Source: SZUA-430 sp046153995 (GTDB lineage: Bacteria > Pseudomonadota > Alphaproteobacteria > Micropepsales > Micropepsaceae). Taken from it: DNA of 6,463 nt. Position numbers and translations under genes: made by a program. The stretch lies in assembly GCA_046153995.1 (NCBI GenBank), contig JBJXEH010000203.1, positions 1 through 6,463 on the forward strand. The letters run 5' to 3'. A model generated the notes under the pieces. That model made no database searches. It was given only the letters and a program-made list of their open reading frames with translations, and had not been told where the DNA came from. The stretch's first letter is position 1. Each line of letters begins with the position of its first letter. Below, piece after piece: positions 1 to 6,254 of the stretch.

Positions 1-365
1 TCCGCGCCAAGGCGCAACGCACCCGTCCCGCCTGGCGTCTGCAGCCCGACGATGCGATCGCTCTTGGCCAACGTGCCGCCGAACACAATTGGCCGCAACA
101 ACTCGACGAACACTGGATCGCCTTCCGAACCCATGTAACCCTTCGTCGTCTGCGTCTCGAGCAGGATGCGCTCCGCCGCCTTCACCGCACGCATGATGGG
201 CGTGATGCCGCTCGTATCACGATACATGCCGACGCCGAGGTCGATCTTCCCCTCGCGCGGATCGTTGCGGAACGCGACCATCAGCGCGAGCAGCGGGTCT
301 TGCGCTTGCGGCTTCAATGCATCGAACAGGCTTTGAGGCACGGCTTGAATTTGCGGTTTCGCCAT
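1..365 (-). CDS. Aspartate/aromatic amino acid aminotransferase (AspC/TyrB-like), N-terminal 121 residues, cut by the window edge
   Basis: Reading leftward from ATG at 365, the frame stays open to the window edge, giving the first 121 residues of a protein whose family members are about 400 long. The order of motifs matches class I PLP aminotransferases of the AspC/TyrB type: DPLLALMVAFRNDPR (23-37), the DLGVGMYRD strand (42-50), KGYMGSEGDP (75-84), and QTPGGTGALR (109-118), whose G-T-G contacts the PLP phosphate in known structures. The PLP-binding lysine lies outside the window. Family enzymes move the amino group between glutamate/2-oxoglutarate and aspartate or aromatic amino acids in the cytoplasm. 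An AGGAAG ribosome site overlaps the stop region of the E2 gene, only 12 bp upstream, so the two are surely co-transcribed. The pairing suggests it feeds a 2-oxo acid to the dehydrogenase. Whether it prefers aspartate or aromatic substrates cannot be told from this part. Confidence 0.9.
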   Translation of the reverse strand, partial: MAKPQIQAVPQSLFDALKPQAQDPLLALMVAFRNDPREGKIDLGVGMYRDTSGITPIMRAVKAAERILLETQTTKGYMGSEGDPVFVELLRPIVFGGTLAKSDRIVGLQTPGGTGALRLGA

Positions 366-377
366 CGTTGGCTTCCT

Positions 378-1514
378 TTAAGGGCCCCAAGTCTCCAACG
401 TTTCGACGAACCGCGTCAGCCACGCATTCGTTTGGAACGCGTCGATCACGCGATGGTCGATCGTGAGTGACACATAGGCCATCGGACGTATCTCGATCTT
501 ATCAACTCCGCTCACTTCGCGCACCACTGCACGCTTCTCGAGCTTACCGACACCGAGGATCGCCGACTGCGGCTGGTTGATGATGATCGGCGACGCAATA
601 AGCGAGCCGGAAACGCCATGGTTCGAGATCGAAAATGTCCCGTCGCGCACGTCAGAAGGCGAAAGCTTAGCTGCACGCGCACGTTCCGAGAGATCGGTCA
701 ACGCCTTCGCGATGTCGAGCAACGCCAAAGTCTGCGCCTTGTGGATGACCGGAACGATCAACCCCTTTTCGCCCAAAGCCGTACCGATGCCGATGTTCAC
801 ATCGTCGGTGATCTCGATGCGATCGTCGAACCACCGCCCGTTCACGGCCGGCGCCACCTTCATCGCCGCAACAGAGGCCGCCACGAAGTACGCCGTGAAG
901 GTAAGGTTGGCACCCGCCTTCTCGAACGCTACTTTGTTCGCATTGCGGTGCGCGATGATGGCGGAGAAATCGGCCTCGAACACCGCCGTCACATGCGGCG
1001 CCGTGCGTACCGACTGCGACAGATGCTCGGCAATGCGCTTGCGCATGGAATCGTGCGGCAGGCGCGTGACACCGGAAGCCACGGGCGCGCCGGAGCGTGC
1101 ATCAACGAACGCCTGAATATCTTCCCGCGTCAGCCGCTCGCCACGCATCGGCACATCACCGGCATCAACACCATGCTCGGCAAGCATCCGTCGAATGCCG
1201 GGCGGCAACGGGTCGCTCGCCGCTCGTGCCGCTGTCGCGCGCGCCGCCGGCGCCTCGCGCTTTGCCTCGGCGGGCGCAGCAACACCGCCAGCGATCCGCC
1301 CGAGCACGGTGCCCGGCTCCACCTCAGCGCCGCTGTCGAGCAGTATCTCGGAAAGCACACCGTCCACTGCAGCTGCGATCTCAACCGCGACCTTGTCCGT
1401 CTCGATCTCAACGACAGGATCGTTCACGCGCACCGGCTCGCCGATCTTTTTCAGCCAATTCTTGACAACCGCTGTGGTGCCTTCCTGCTCGGCGGGAACG
1501 ATGATGTCGGCCAT
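378..1514 (-). CDS. Dihydrolipoamide acyltransferase, E2 of a 2-oxo acid dehydrogenase complex
   Basis: A 378-residue E2 core protein that carries the acyl group on a swinging lipoyl arm and passes it to CoA. A single lipoyl domain spans about residues 2-75, with the lipoylated lysine K41 in ETDKVAVEI. An Ala/Pro/Arg-rich linker (76-99) follows, then a peripheral subunit-binding domain (about 100-138) and the catalytic domain (about 150-378). The catalytic motif is DHRVIDA, with H354 and D358 as the expected active-site pair; the last position is Ala where most E2s have Gly. The stretch SNHGVSGSL...PIIINQPQSAILGVG is also typical. The start at 1514 was chosen because the lipoyl domain begins there (MADIIVPAEQEG); an ATG 20 codons upstream lies inside the E1 gene. 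The ATG shares its A with the E1 stop (TGATG), implying translational coupling. The overall style is like AcoC or branched-chain E2; the acyl specificity is unknown. Confidence 0.95.
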   Translation of the reverse strand: MADIIVPAEQEGTTAVVKNWLKKIGEPVRVNDPVVEIETDKVAVEIAAAVDGVLSEILLDSGAEVEPGTVLGRIAGGVAAPAEAKREAPAARATAARAASDPLPPGIRRMLAEHGVDAGDVPMRGERLTREDIQAFVDARSGAPVASGVTRLPHDSMRKRIAEHLSQSVRTAPHVTAVFEADFSAIIAHRNANKVAFEKAGANLTFTAYFVAASVAAMKVAPAVNGRWFDDRIEITDDVNIGIGTALGEKGLIVPVIHKAQTLALLDIAKALTDLSERARAAKLSPSDVRDGTFSISNHGVSGSLIASPIIINQPQSAILGVGKLEKRAVVREVSGVDKIEIRPMAYVSLTIDHRVIDAFQTNAWLTRFVETLETWGP

Positions 1515-3598
1515 CAAAACCCCGTCAGCGCTTCGATCTTGGCGCGGATACCTTCGACCGATGGCAACGCCCATTCCATCAGCGCCGGATTGTGCGGGCT
1601 CGGGATGTCCGGCATCGCCAGCCGCGAGACCGGCGCATCGAGGTCGAGGAACGCACGCTCCGCGACGACCGCCGCGATCTCCGCCCCAAATCCCGCCGTG
1701 ATCAAATCCTCATGCACGATCAGGCACCGCCGCGTGCGCTTCACCGAAGCGACCACAGCGTCGCGATCCCACGGCATCAGCGTACGCAAATCGATGATCT
1801 CGACGGAATGCCCGTCCGCCGCCTCTTGCGCTCGCTCCACCATCGCGCCCCACGTGACGATGGTGAGATCGTCGCCCTCACGCACGACCCGCGCCACGCC
1901 GAACGGCAAAGCAAAGTCGTCGCCAGGATAGGGCCGCCGGGCAAATGGCGCATCCAGCATCGCGCGATGTTCAAAGAACATCACGGGATCGTTGCCACGC
2001 AGCGCCGTACGCAACAACCCAACCGCATCTTCCGCATTCGACGGGACCGCAACCTTCCACCCCGGCGCATGCACGTATTGCACCTCGTTCGTCTGGCTGT
2101 GCCAAGGATCGCCGCACTTGAAAAACCCGATTGGCATCCTGACCACCATCGGTGCGGCGAACCGGTTGTTCGTGCGCCAGCGCATGGTGCCGCAATCGTT
2201 GATCTGCTCCGCCGCCGGGTCCGCGTACTTACGGAACTGAATTTCAGGCACGGGCATCAGCCCGGCAAGCGACATGCCGACCGCGCGCCCGATGATGCCT
2301 TCTTCCGACAGCGACGTGTCGAACACCCGTGCAACCCCGAACTTCTCCTGCAGCCCCAGCGTCACCGCATGCACGCCACCCTTCGGCCCCACGTCCTCGC
2401 CAAACACGACGACGCGCGGATTGACGGCGAGTTCGTGCTCCAGCGTGCGCCGGATCGCAGTGACCATGTTGATGCGCTGCCCGTCGATGAGCGCCGTGTC
2501 GGTCGTGCGCGGCGAAACGTAACCGTGAGTCGCCTGCCCGCCTTGTCGCTGCATTTCATCTTCGAAGAAAACATGCCGCGCCGTGTTCGCGAGATCGGCG
2601 ACCGGCCGCGCCTCGGCCTCGCGCCGCGCATTCTCAACAGCGGCCTTCGCATCGGCGCCGATACGCTCCCACTCCGCAGTGTCGCAAACCGCAGGCACCA
2701 AATGTTCCCGCAACTTCGGCAGCGGATCGCGCACCTTCTCGGCCGTGATCACGTCCGCCGGCTTGTACGTCTGCGTGTCCTGAAACGAATGCCCCTCGAG
2801 CCGCGGCACGGTCAGCCTGAGCAGCGCCGGCCCACGCCGCTCGCGCACCAGCCGCACCGCATCCTTGATCAGCGCGCCCGCTTCCATCGGATCCGTGCCG
2901 TCGCCCGTGATCACCGCAAGCTGCTTGAACGCCTTCAAATTCGCCGCGACATCGCCGCCCGGCGTTTGCAGCGACCCCGGCACCGAAATGCCGTAGCCGT
3001 TGTCCTCGATATAGAACAGCATCGGCAGCTGCAGCACCGCCGCCATATTCAGTGCCGCCCAAAACCCGTTCGTCGCCACCGACCCGTCGCCGCCCAGCGC
3101 AACCGAAATCGCACCCTCGCACGCGCGCTCTTTGAGCACCGTGCGCCGGTATTCCAGCGCCTGCGCCCATCCCGCCGTCGGCGTATACTGAGCGCCAACA
3201 CCCCCGCACATCGGCAACGCCGACGGCCCGTTCGCGTTCGGATAGTTAAACACCGCCCCGATATCGCGCCCGTCGGAGTATCCGCCCGCCCGCGCCATGG
3301 ACGAGCCCAACGCATCGGCAAGCGAGACCCCAAGCGCCAGCAAAATCGGCCGCGAGCGGTAGTACCCGCAGATCGCATCGTGCTTGTTGGTGAGCTGAAG
3401 CCCGAGCAACACCTGCGCCACGTCATGCCCGCGCGCGGAAAACTGATAGAAAATCTTGCGCTCCGGCACGAGCTTCGTTTCTTCCAACTCGTCGAGCGCC
3501 CGCGACGCCTGCACCAGCCACGCCGCACGCCGCCAATCGACATCGCGGTCGATGCGGTTTTCGGATGCGCCTGCGCGCGTCGGCATCGCGACGGACAT
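1514..3598 (-). CDS. Fused alpha+beta E1 component of a 2-oxo acid dehydrogenase complex (thiamine diphosphate-dependent)
   Basis: A 694-residue protein joining both E1 subunits in one chain; it decarboxylates a 2-oxo acid using thiamine diphosphate and loads the acyl group on E2. The alpha part (about 20-320) has YYRSRPILLALG (79-90) and the ThDP/Mg motif GGDGS (169-173) ending at EDNGYGIS (198-205). A hydrophilic linker (about 320-373) leads to the beta part (about 375-694), with GEDVGPKGGVH (400-410), SEEGIIG (431-437; E432 aligns with the cofactor-activating Glu of E1 beta), the HS pair H500-S501, and a C-terminal PDIPSPHNPALME. Separate subunits would be roughly 320-400 residues each, so the length fits a complete fusion without a frameshift. 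Start: ATG at 3598 with AAGAAAG seven bases upstream; a TTG at 3673 would add 25 unlikely residues and lies within the promoter region. It is the first gene of the operon with E2 and the aminotransferase. Confidence 0.95.
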   Translation of the reverse strand: MSVAMPTRAGASENRIDRDVDWRRAAWLVQASRALDELEETKLVPERKIFYQFSARGHDVAQVLLGLQLTNKHDAICGYYRSRPILLALGVSLADALGSSMARAGGYSDGRDIGAVFNYPNANGPSALPMCGGVGAQYTPTAGWAQALEYRRTVLKERACEGAISVALGGDGSVATNGFWAALNMAAVLQLPMLFYIEDNGYGISVPGSLQTPGGDVAANLKAFKQLAVITGDGTDPMEAGALIKDAVRLVRERRGPALLRLTVPRLEGHSFQDTQTYKPADVITAEKVRDPLPKLREHLVPAVCDTAEWERIGADAKAAVENARREAEARPVADLANTARHVFFEDEMQRQGGQATHGYVSPRTTDTALIDGQRINMVTAIRRTLEHELAVNPRVVVFGEDVGPKGGVHAVTLGLQEKFGVARVFDTSLSEEGIIGRAVGMSLAGLMPVPEIQFRKYADPAAEQINDCGTMRWRTNNRFAAPMVVRMPIGFFKCGDPWHSQTNEVQYVHAPGWKVAVPSNAEDAVGLLRTALRGNDPVMFFEHRAMLDAPFARRPYPGDDFALPFGVARVVREGDDLTIVTWGAMVERAQEAADGHSVEIIDLRTLMPWDRDAVVASVKRTRRCLIVHEDLITAGFGAEIAAVVAERAFLDLDAPVSRLAMPDIPSPHNPALMEWALPSVEGIRAKIEALTGF

Positions 3599-3605
3599 CG
3601 AAGAG

Positions 3606-3612
3606 CTTTCTT
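3606..3612 (-). promoter_or_regulatory. Ribosome binding site that supports the E1 start at 3598
   Basis: On the minus strand AAGAAAG lies seven bases before the ATG at 3598. It is a weak but well-placed Shine-Dalgarno and supports this start over the TTG at 3673 and the ATG four codons further in (3586). Confidence 0.5.
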
Positions 3613-3644
3613 GTGTGATCGAGGGGGTTGAGGGGAGCCCGATT

Positions 3645-3673
3645 AATAAACCGAATGGACGGTCAATTTTCAA
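3645..3673 (-). promoter_or_regulatory. Candidate sigma70-type promoter for the E1-E2-aminotransferase operon
   Basis: On the minus strand TTGAAA (3673-3668, five of six matches to TTGACA) is followed after 17 bp by TTTATT (3650-3645, four of six matches to TATAAT). This would start transcription near 3638 and leave a leader of about 40 bases before the E1 ATG. It lies in the only gap upstream of the operon. Alphaproteobacterial promoters often fit the consensus poorly, so the exact boxes are uncertain. Confidence 0.4.
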
Positions 3674-3683
3674 CCGCTATAGT
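3656..3683 (+). promoter_or_regulatory. Candidate promoter for the 60-residue TetR-like ORF, giving an almost leaderless mRNA
   Basis: TATAGT (3678-3683) is one base from the ideal -10 box, and TGGACG (3656-3661) lies 16 bp upstream as a weak -35 (four of six). Transcription would begin near 3690, about three bases before the ATG at 3693, and no Shine-Dalgarno is seen there. The boxes overlap the minus-strand promoter candidate, so the two promoters would compete or share control. Confidence 0.4.
3660..3676. promoter_or_regulatory. Possible operator: imperfect 17-bp palindrome between the divergent promoters
   Basis: CGGT (3660-3663) is mirrored by ACCG (3673-3676), with one more paired position inside (3666/3670), centred on 3668. 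It covers the -35 element of the minus-strand promoter candidate and the spacer of the plus-strand one, where a repressor would act on both. Only five base pairs match, so chance is a real alternative. Confidence 0.2.
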
Positions 3684-3692
3684 GCAAATACA

Positions 3693-3875
3693 ATGGCGCG
3701 CGCCCAGGCTGAGGATTACCAGGATCGCCGCGGCAAAATCGTCGCGAAAGCGGCGGCGCTGTTCGCCGAACACGGCTTCCACCTCGACCCCGCCGGTCCC
3801 GCGAAACCAACGAAGATCGCCGACCTCACCGTCAACACCTTCATCGAAGGCCTGCGCAAAGGCGCACTGCCTTAA
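3693..3875 (+). CDS. 60-residue protein with a TetR-like N-terminus; truncated regulator or small protein of unknown function
   Basis: The first 29 residues, MARAQAEDYQDRR then KIVAKAAALFAEHGF, look like the start and first helix of alphaproteobacterial TetR regulators. A full TetR protein is about 190-220 residues and continues with a helix-turn-helix such as TSMADIAxxAGVSKGTLYxYF. Here the sequence becomes HLDPAGPAKPTKIADLTVNTFIEGLRKGALP and stops at TAA. TKIADL recalls the start of helix 2, but the recognition helix and ligand domain are missing, and the other two plus frames downstream do not restore them. It lies divergent from the dehydrogenase operon, where a TetR repressor would be expected. 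The LRR gene begins 22 bp later. It may be a decayed regulator, a trimmed form still made, or an unrelated small family. The same frame is open further upstream, but that part runs antisense to E1 and was left out. No Shine-Dalgarno precedes the ATG. Confidence 0.55.
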   Translation: MARAQAEDYQDRRGKIVAKAAALFAEHGFHLDPAGPAKPTKIADLTVNTFIEGLRKGALP

Positions 3876-3886
3876 CGCAAACCAAC

Positions 3887-3890
3887 AGGA
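3887..3890 (+). promoter_or_regulatory. Ribosome binding site for the LRR protein
   Basis: AGGA lies seven bases before the ATG at 3898 and fixes the start. The same frame is open up to 3628, but those extra 90 codons overlap the 60-residue ORF and the promoter region and do not look like protein. Confidence 0.6.
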
Positions 3891-3897
3891 ACACAGC

Positions 3898-4737
3898 ATG
3901 CGCGCCAAACCAAAAGGCCAATCCTGGCACGATTGGCTCTACAACGCAGCGCCGGACTTCGGGCGAGTCCCCACCGACCTTGCTCAAACGAACGCAAACG
4001 CAGACACGCTCTTCGTCACGGGAAAGACCGCCTCGTTCGACAGGCTGACCAGCCTGAAAGCGTTACGCCGCCTGCAAGTGCGCGAGCTCGCGCAAGACCA
4101 ACTCGACCTCATCGGCAAGCTGAACCACCTCACCGAACTTCGCGTGTTCGGCTTCCGCGGCGAGAGTGCCGCGGCACTCGCCAAGCTCACGAAGCTGGAA
4201 GTCCTAACCTTCGAGTGGGCACCAAAAGTCGAAACGCTGGACTGGCTCGCCGGACTGAAGGCCCTGCGCGCACTTACGCTCGGCGACCTGAAGCGCGTGA
4301 CCGACTTCGCGCCAATAAGCAAACTCGCGCAGCTCAACTTCTTATACATCTGCGGCGGCGCCACGAAGAAGCAAGCTATCGCGAGCATCGCGCCGCTCGC
4401 GCACCTGAAAAAGCTCGAAGAGCTGTCGCTGTTTGCGGAAGTCCCCGGCGACGACATCAGGCCGCTCGCCGCAATGACATGGCTGAAGCGTCTAAACATC
4501 GCCAACAACTTTCCCGTGGAAACCTTCGCCGAACTCGCAACCCGCCTGAAGAAGACACAATGCGAGGCATTCGCCCCAACCCGCACATTCAAGATGGGCG
4601 GCGAAACCTACATCGATCTCATCGGCAAACCCTACCGCCGCTTCGCCAAAGGCGACCCGAAGGCCAAAGCCGCAATCGCCAAACGTACTGCTGAATTCGC
4701 CCACTGGCGCGCGCACTTCGAAAGCAAGAAGTCCTAA
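3898..4737 (+). CDS. Cytoplasmic leucine-rich-repeat protein, function unknown
   Basis: A 279-residue protein with no signal peptide or membrane segment. Seven LxxLxxLxL-type repeats begin at about residues 53, 75, 97, 120, 143, 170 and 193 (for example L53-L56-L59-V61, L120-L123-L126-L128 and L170-L173-L176-L178). The spacing is 22-23 residues, except one of 27 where the loop around GGATKKQAIASIAPLAH is longer. A short Trp-rich cap precedes them (WHDWLYNAAPDFGRVP, 10-25), and a basic non-repeat tail follows (about 228-279). LRR arrays form curved protein-binding surfaces, so a binding role is likely, but no partner or enzyme domain is visible. The start at 3898 has a good AGGA site. It sits 22 bp after the TetR-like ORF and 43 bp before the lactonase gene, and may be transcribed with both. 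I do not recognise a named family. Confidence 0.88.
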   Translation: MRAKPKGQSWHDWLYNAAPDFGRVPTDLAQTNANADTLFVTGKTASFDRLTSLKALRRLQVRELAQDQLDLIGKLNHLTELRVFGFRGESAAALAKLTKLEVLTFEWAPKVETLDWLAGLKALRALTLGDLKRVTDFAPISKLAQLNFLYICGGATKKQAIASIAPLAHLKKLEELSLFAEVPGDDIRPLAAMTWLKRLNIANNFPVETFAELATRLKKTQCEAFAPTRTFKMGGETYIDLIGKPYRRFAKGDPKAKAAIAKRTAEFAHWRAHFESKKS

Positions 4738-4780
4738 CCACCATCCACAAAACACCAACCGCCAATCACGGAACAAAAAC

Positions 4781-5659
4781 ATGCCCCGCCAAACCAAAAC
4801 CCTCTGCACCGGCATCTATTTCGGCGAAGGCCCGCGCTGGTATGACGGGCGGCTGTGGTTCTCCGACTTCTTCGCGCACGCGGTGAAGTCGGTGTCGCTG
4901 AAGGGCGACGTGCGCACGGAGTTCACGCTCGACGACCGCCCGTCGGGTCTCGGCTGGATGCCCGACGGCAGCATGCTGATCGTCTCGATGGAAAAACGCC
5001 AAGTCCTCCGCCGCACACCGGCCGGCCAAATGAGCGTGCACGCAGACCTGAACGCGATCGCGACCTGGTACTGCAACGACATGGTGGTGGACACGGCCGG
5101 CCGCGCCTATGTCGGCAATTTCGGCTTCGATCTCGACACGGAGCTAACGAAGCGCGGGCCCGAAAGCGTTATCGCCGATCACGCCGCCGCGAAACTAGCC
5201 CTTGTGCAAACAGACGGCACCACAAGTATCGCCGCCATAGACATGCACTTCCCGAACGGGACGGTCATCACCCCCGACGGCAAAACGTTGATCATCGGCG
5301 AAAGCTTGGGCGGTTGCCTCACCGCCTTCGACATCGGCCCGAACGGCGCGCTGACAAACCGCCGCGAATGGGCGAGCCTCTGGCCGCGCGTCCCAGACGG
5401 CATCTGCCTGGACGCTGAAGGCGCTGTCTGGGTCGCCAACCCCCTCGCCCCCGAATGTTTTCGCGTGAGCCAAGGCGGCAAGATCATCGAGGTGATAGCA
5501 ACAGAGCAACCCTGCTACGCCTGCATGCTGGGCGGCGAAGACGGCAAAACGCTCTTCATGCTAACCGCCCCAAGCTCGCTACCGCACGAATCGGGCGCGG
5601 AACCGAAGGGAAAAATCTTGGTCACCACCGTGGACGCGCCGCACGCAGGGCGCCCGTGA
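4781..5659 (+). CDS. SMP-30/gluconolactonase/LRE-family lactonase
   Basis: A 292-residue six-bladed beta-propeller hydrolase of the SMP-30 (regucalcin/gluconolactonase) family, with no signal peptide, so likely cytoplasmic. The residues expected to hold the divalent metal and substrate can be placed: E16 in GEGPRW, N99 in CNDMVVD, N159 in FPNGTVITPDG and D206 in PDGICLDAEGAVWVAN. These match the Glu, two Asn and Asp of characterised members, so the site looks intact. GESLGG (173-178) and CYACMLGGEDGKTLFMLTA near the C-terminus are also typical. Family enzymes open sugar lactones or other lactones; the substrate cannot be deduced here and no sugar dehydrogenase lies nearby. The ATG at 4781 has only a weak GGAA element about nine bases upstream, and translation may follow from the LRR gene 43 bp before it. 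It converges on the DUF2177 gene, whose stop is 17 bp away. Confidence 0.92.
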   Translation: MPRQTKTLCTGIYFGEGPRWYDGRLWFSDFFAHAVKSVSLKGDVRTEFTLDDRPSGLGWMPDGSMLIVSMEKRQVLRRTPAGQMSVHADLNAIATWYCNDMVVDTAGRAYVGNFGFDLDTELTKRGPESVIADHAAAKLALVQTDGTTSIAAIDMHFPNGTVITPDGKTLIIGESLGGCLTAFDIGPNGALTNRREWASLWPRVPDGICLDAEGAVWVANPLAPECFRVSQGGKIIEVIATEQPCYACMLGGEDGKTLFMLTAPSSLPHESGAEPKGKILVTTVDAPHAGRP

Positions 5660-5676
5660 AGCCCACGCGATGAAGC

Positions 5677-6075
5677 CTAGACGGCGCGGCTGCTCGCGAG
5701 ATACCCCGCCGCCGCCGCGATGGCGGTCAGGACCGTGCCCCAACCGACGTCGAGCGCAGCGACGTGCATCGGCCAAACTTTGAGCGTCGCCATGTTCGTG
5801 AGGTCGTACGTCGCGTAGGCGCAAAGTCCCAACACAGCGCCGTTGACGAACGCGGTCGCCAACGACCGCGCCTGCACGGCCGGGCGAACCGCCAGAAACA
5901 CGACGCAGGCGATGTAGACAACATAAAAGACCACCGCCGCCGGATAGTTCACATCCGGCGCCATCAACTCTTGCAACGCCGGCCGGTAAACCGCCTCACC
6001 CATCTGGGTGAGCCAGACGAAATCCAAGGCAGCAAACACCAACGCCGTCGCGCCGTAAGCCAGTAACCATTTCAT
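5677..6075 (-). CDS. DUF2177-family integral membrane protein
   Basis: A 132-residue protein with four likely transmembrane helices (about 3-22, 45-63, 72-90 and 105-126). The family signature is clear: LDFVWL in helix 1 (17-22), VFYVVYIACVVFLAVRPA in helix 2, YATYDLTNMATLKVWP (87-102), and LDVGWGTVLTA in helix 4. DUF2177 proteins sit in the inner membrane; their function is not known to me. The ATG at 6075 was chosen because GAGGT lies seven bases upstream; a GTG three codons earlier (6084) would overlap this ribosome site. The gene converges with the lactonase gene and lies downstream of the VOC gene on the same strand with a 179-bp gap, so it probably has its own promoter, though I see no convincing one. 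Confidence 0.93.
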   Translation of the reverse strand: MKWLLAYGATALVFAALDFVWLTQMGEAVYRPALQELMAPDVNYPAAVVFYVVYIACVVFLAVRPAVQARSLATAFVNGAVLGLCAYATYDLTNMATLKVWPMHVAALDVGWGTVLTAIAAAAGYLASSRAV

Positions 6076-6084
6076 CGAACACAC

Positions 6085-6096
6085 CTCTGACCAGAG
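6085..6096. repeat. Short inverted repeat covering the DUF2177 ribosome site
   Basis: CTCTG, two bases, then CAGAG form a perfect five-base inverted repeat just upstream of the DUF2177 ATG. On the transcript it would make a small hairpin that takes in the first bases of the Shine-Dalgarno. It could reduce translation or bind a protein, or be chance. Confidence 0.3.
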
Positions 6097-6224
6097 CTAC
6101 GCGCCAAAAGCCGCCGCAGATCATCCGATGATGCACGATACGTGGCGCATCACGGGCCGAGCCAGATAAACGCCCGCGCCCCCGCATACGCGCTCTGCCA
6201 TCGCTACGCGCCGCACGCTCAGCA

Positions 6225-6237
6225 AAGCGTGGCGCTT
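6225..6237 (-). terminator. Weak hairpin downstream of the VOC gene, possible terminator
   Basis: AAGCG, three bases, CGCTT form a five-base-pair stem 17 bases after the VOC stop codon. It lacks a following run of T on the minus strand, so an intrinsic terminator is doubtful. Confidence 0.2.
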
Positions 6238-6254
6238 AACGCAGGCCAAACGCA

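Larger units (their letters stand above)
6076..6254. other. Intergenic region between the VOC and DUF2177 genes
   Basis: A 179-bp stretch with no credible gene; reading frames across it are short and arginine-rich. It holds the DUF2177 ribosome site, the CTCTG/CAGAG inverted repeat, a ten-base direct repeat GCTACGCGCC (6096-6105 and 6203-6212) and a small hairpin at 6225-6237. I found no clear promoter. Confidence 0.6.

Noticed and set aside
618..1931. Plus-strand open frame (437 codons) across the E2 and E1 genes
   Set aside because: Arg-rich low-complexity translation that spans the junction of two well-supported genes on the opposite strand.
1592..3631. Long plus-strand open frame (679 codons) antisense to the E1 gene
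   Set aside because: Its product is dominated by Arg, His and Pro, with no domain, as expected for the mirror of a GC-rich gene; E1 on the other strand has clear motifs throughout.
3599..3673. TTG start 25 codons upstream of the chosen E1 start
   Set aside because: The added residues lie in the promoter region, show no family similarity and have no ribosome site; ATG at 3598 has AAGAAAG at the right distance.
3628..3897. Upstream extension of the LRR protein frame
   Set aside because: It overlaps the TetR-like ORF and promoter, reads as Arg/Ser/Pro-rich, and the ATG at 3898 has a good AGGA site.
3984..4592. Minus-strand open frame (202 codons) inside the LRR gene
   Set aside because: Ser/Arg-rich shadow translation; the plus strand shows regular leucine repeats and a ribosome site.
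5660..5676. Terminator between the convergent lactonase and DUF2177 genes
   Set aside because: The 16-17 bp gap has no stable stem or T-run; any termination signal is not visible from sequence.
6076..6084. GTG start for DUF2177 at 6084
   Set aside because: It would overlap its own ribosome site; the ATG at 6075 has GAGGT seven bases upstream and matches the family N-terminus.
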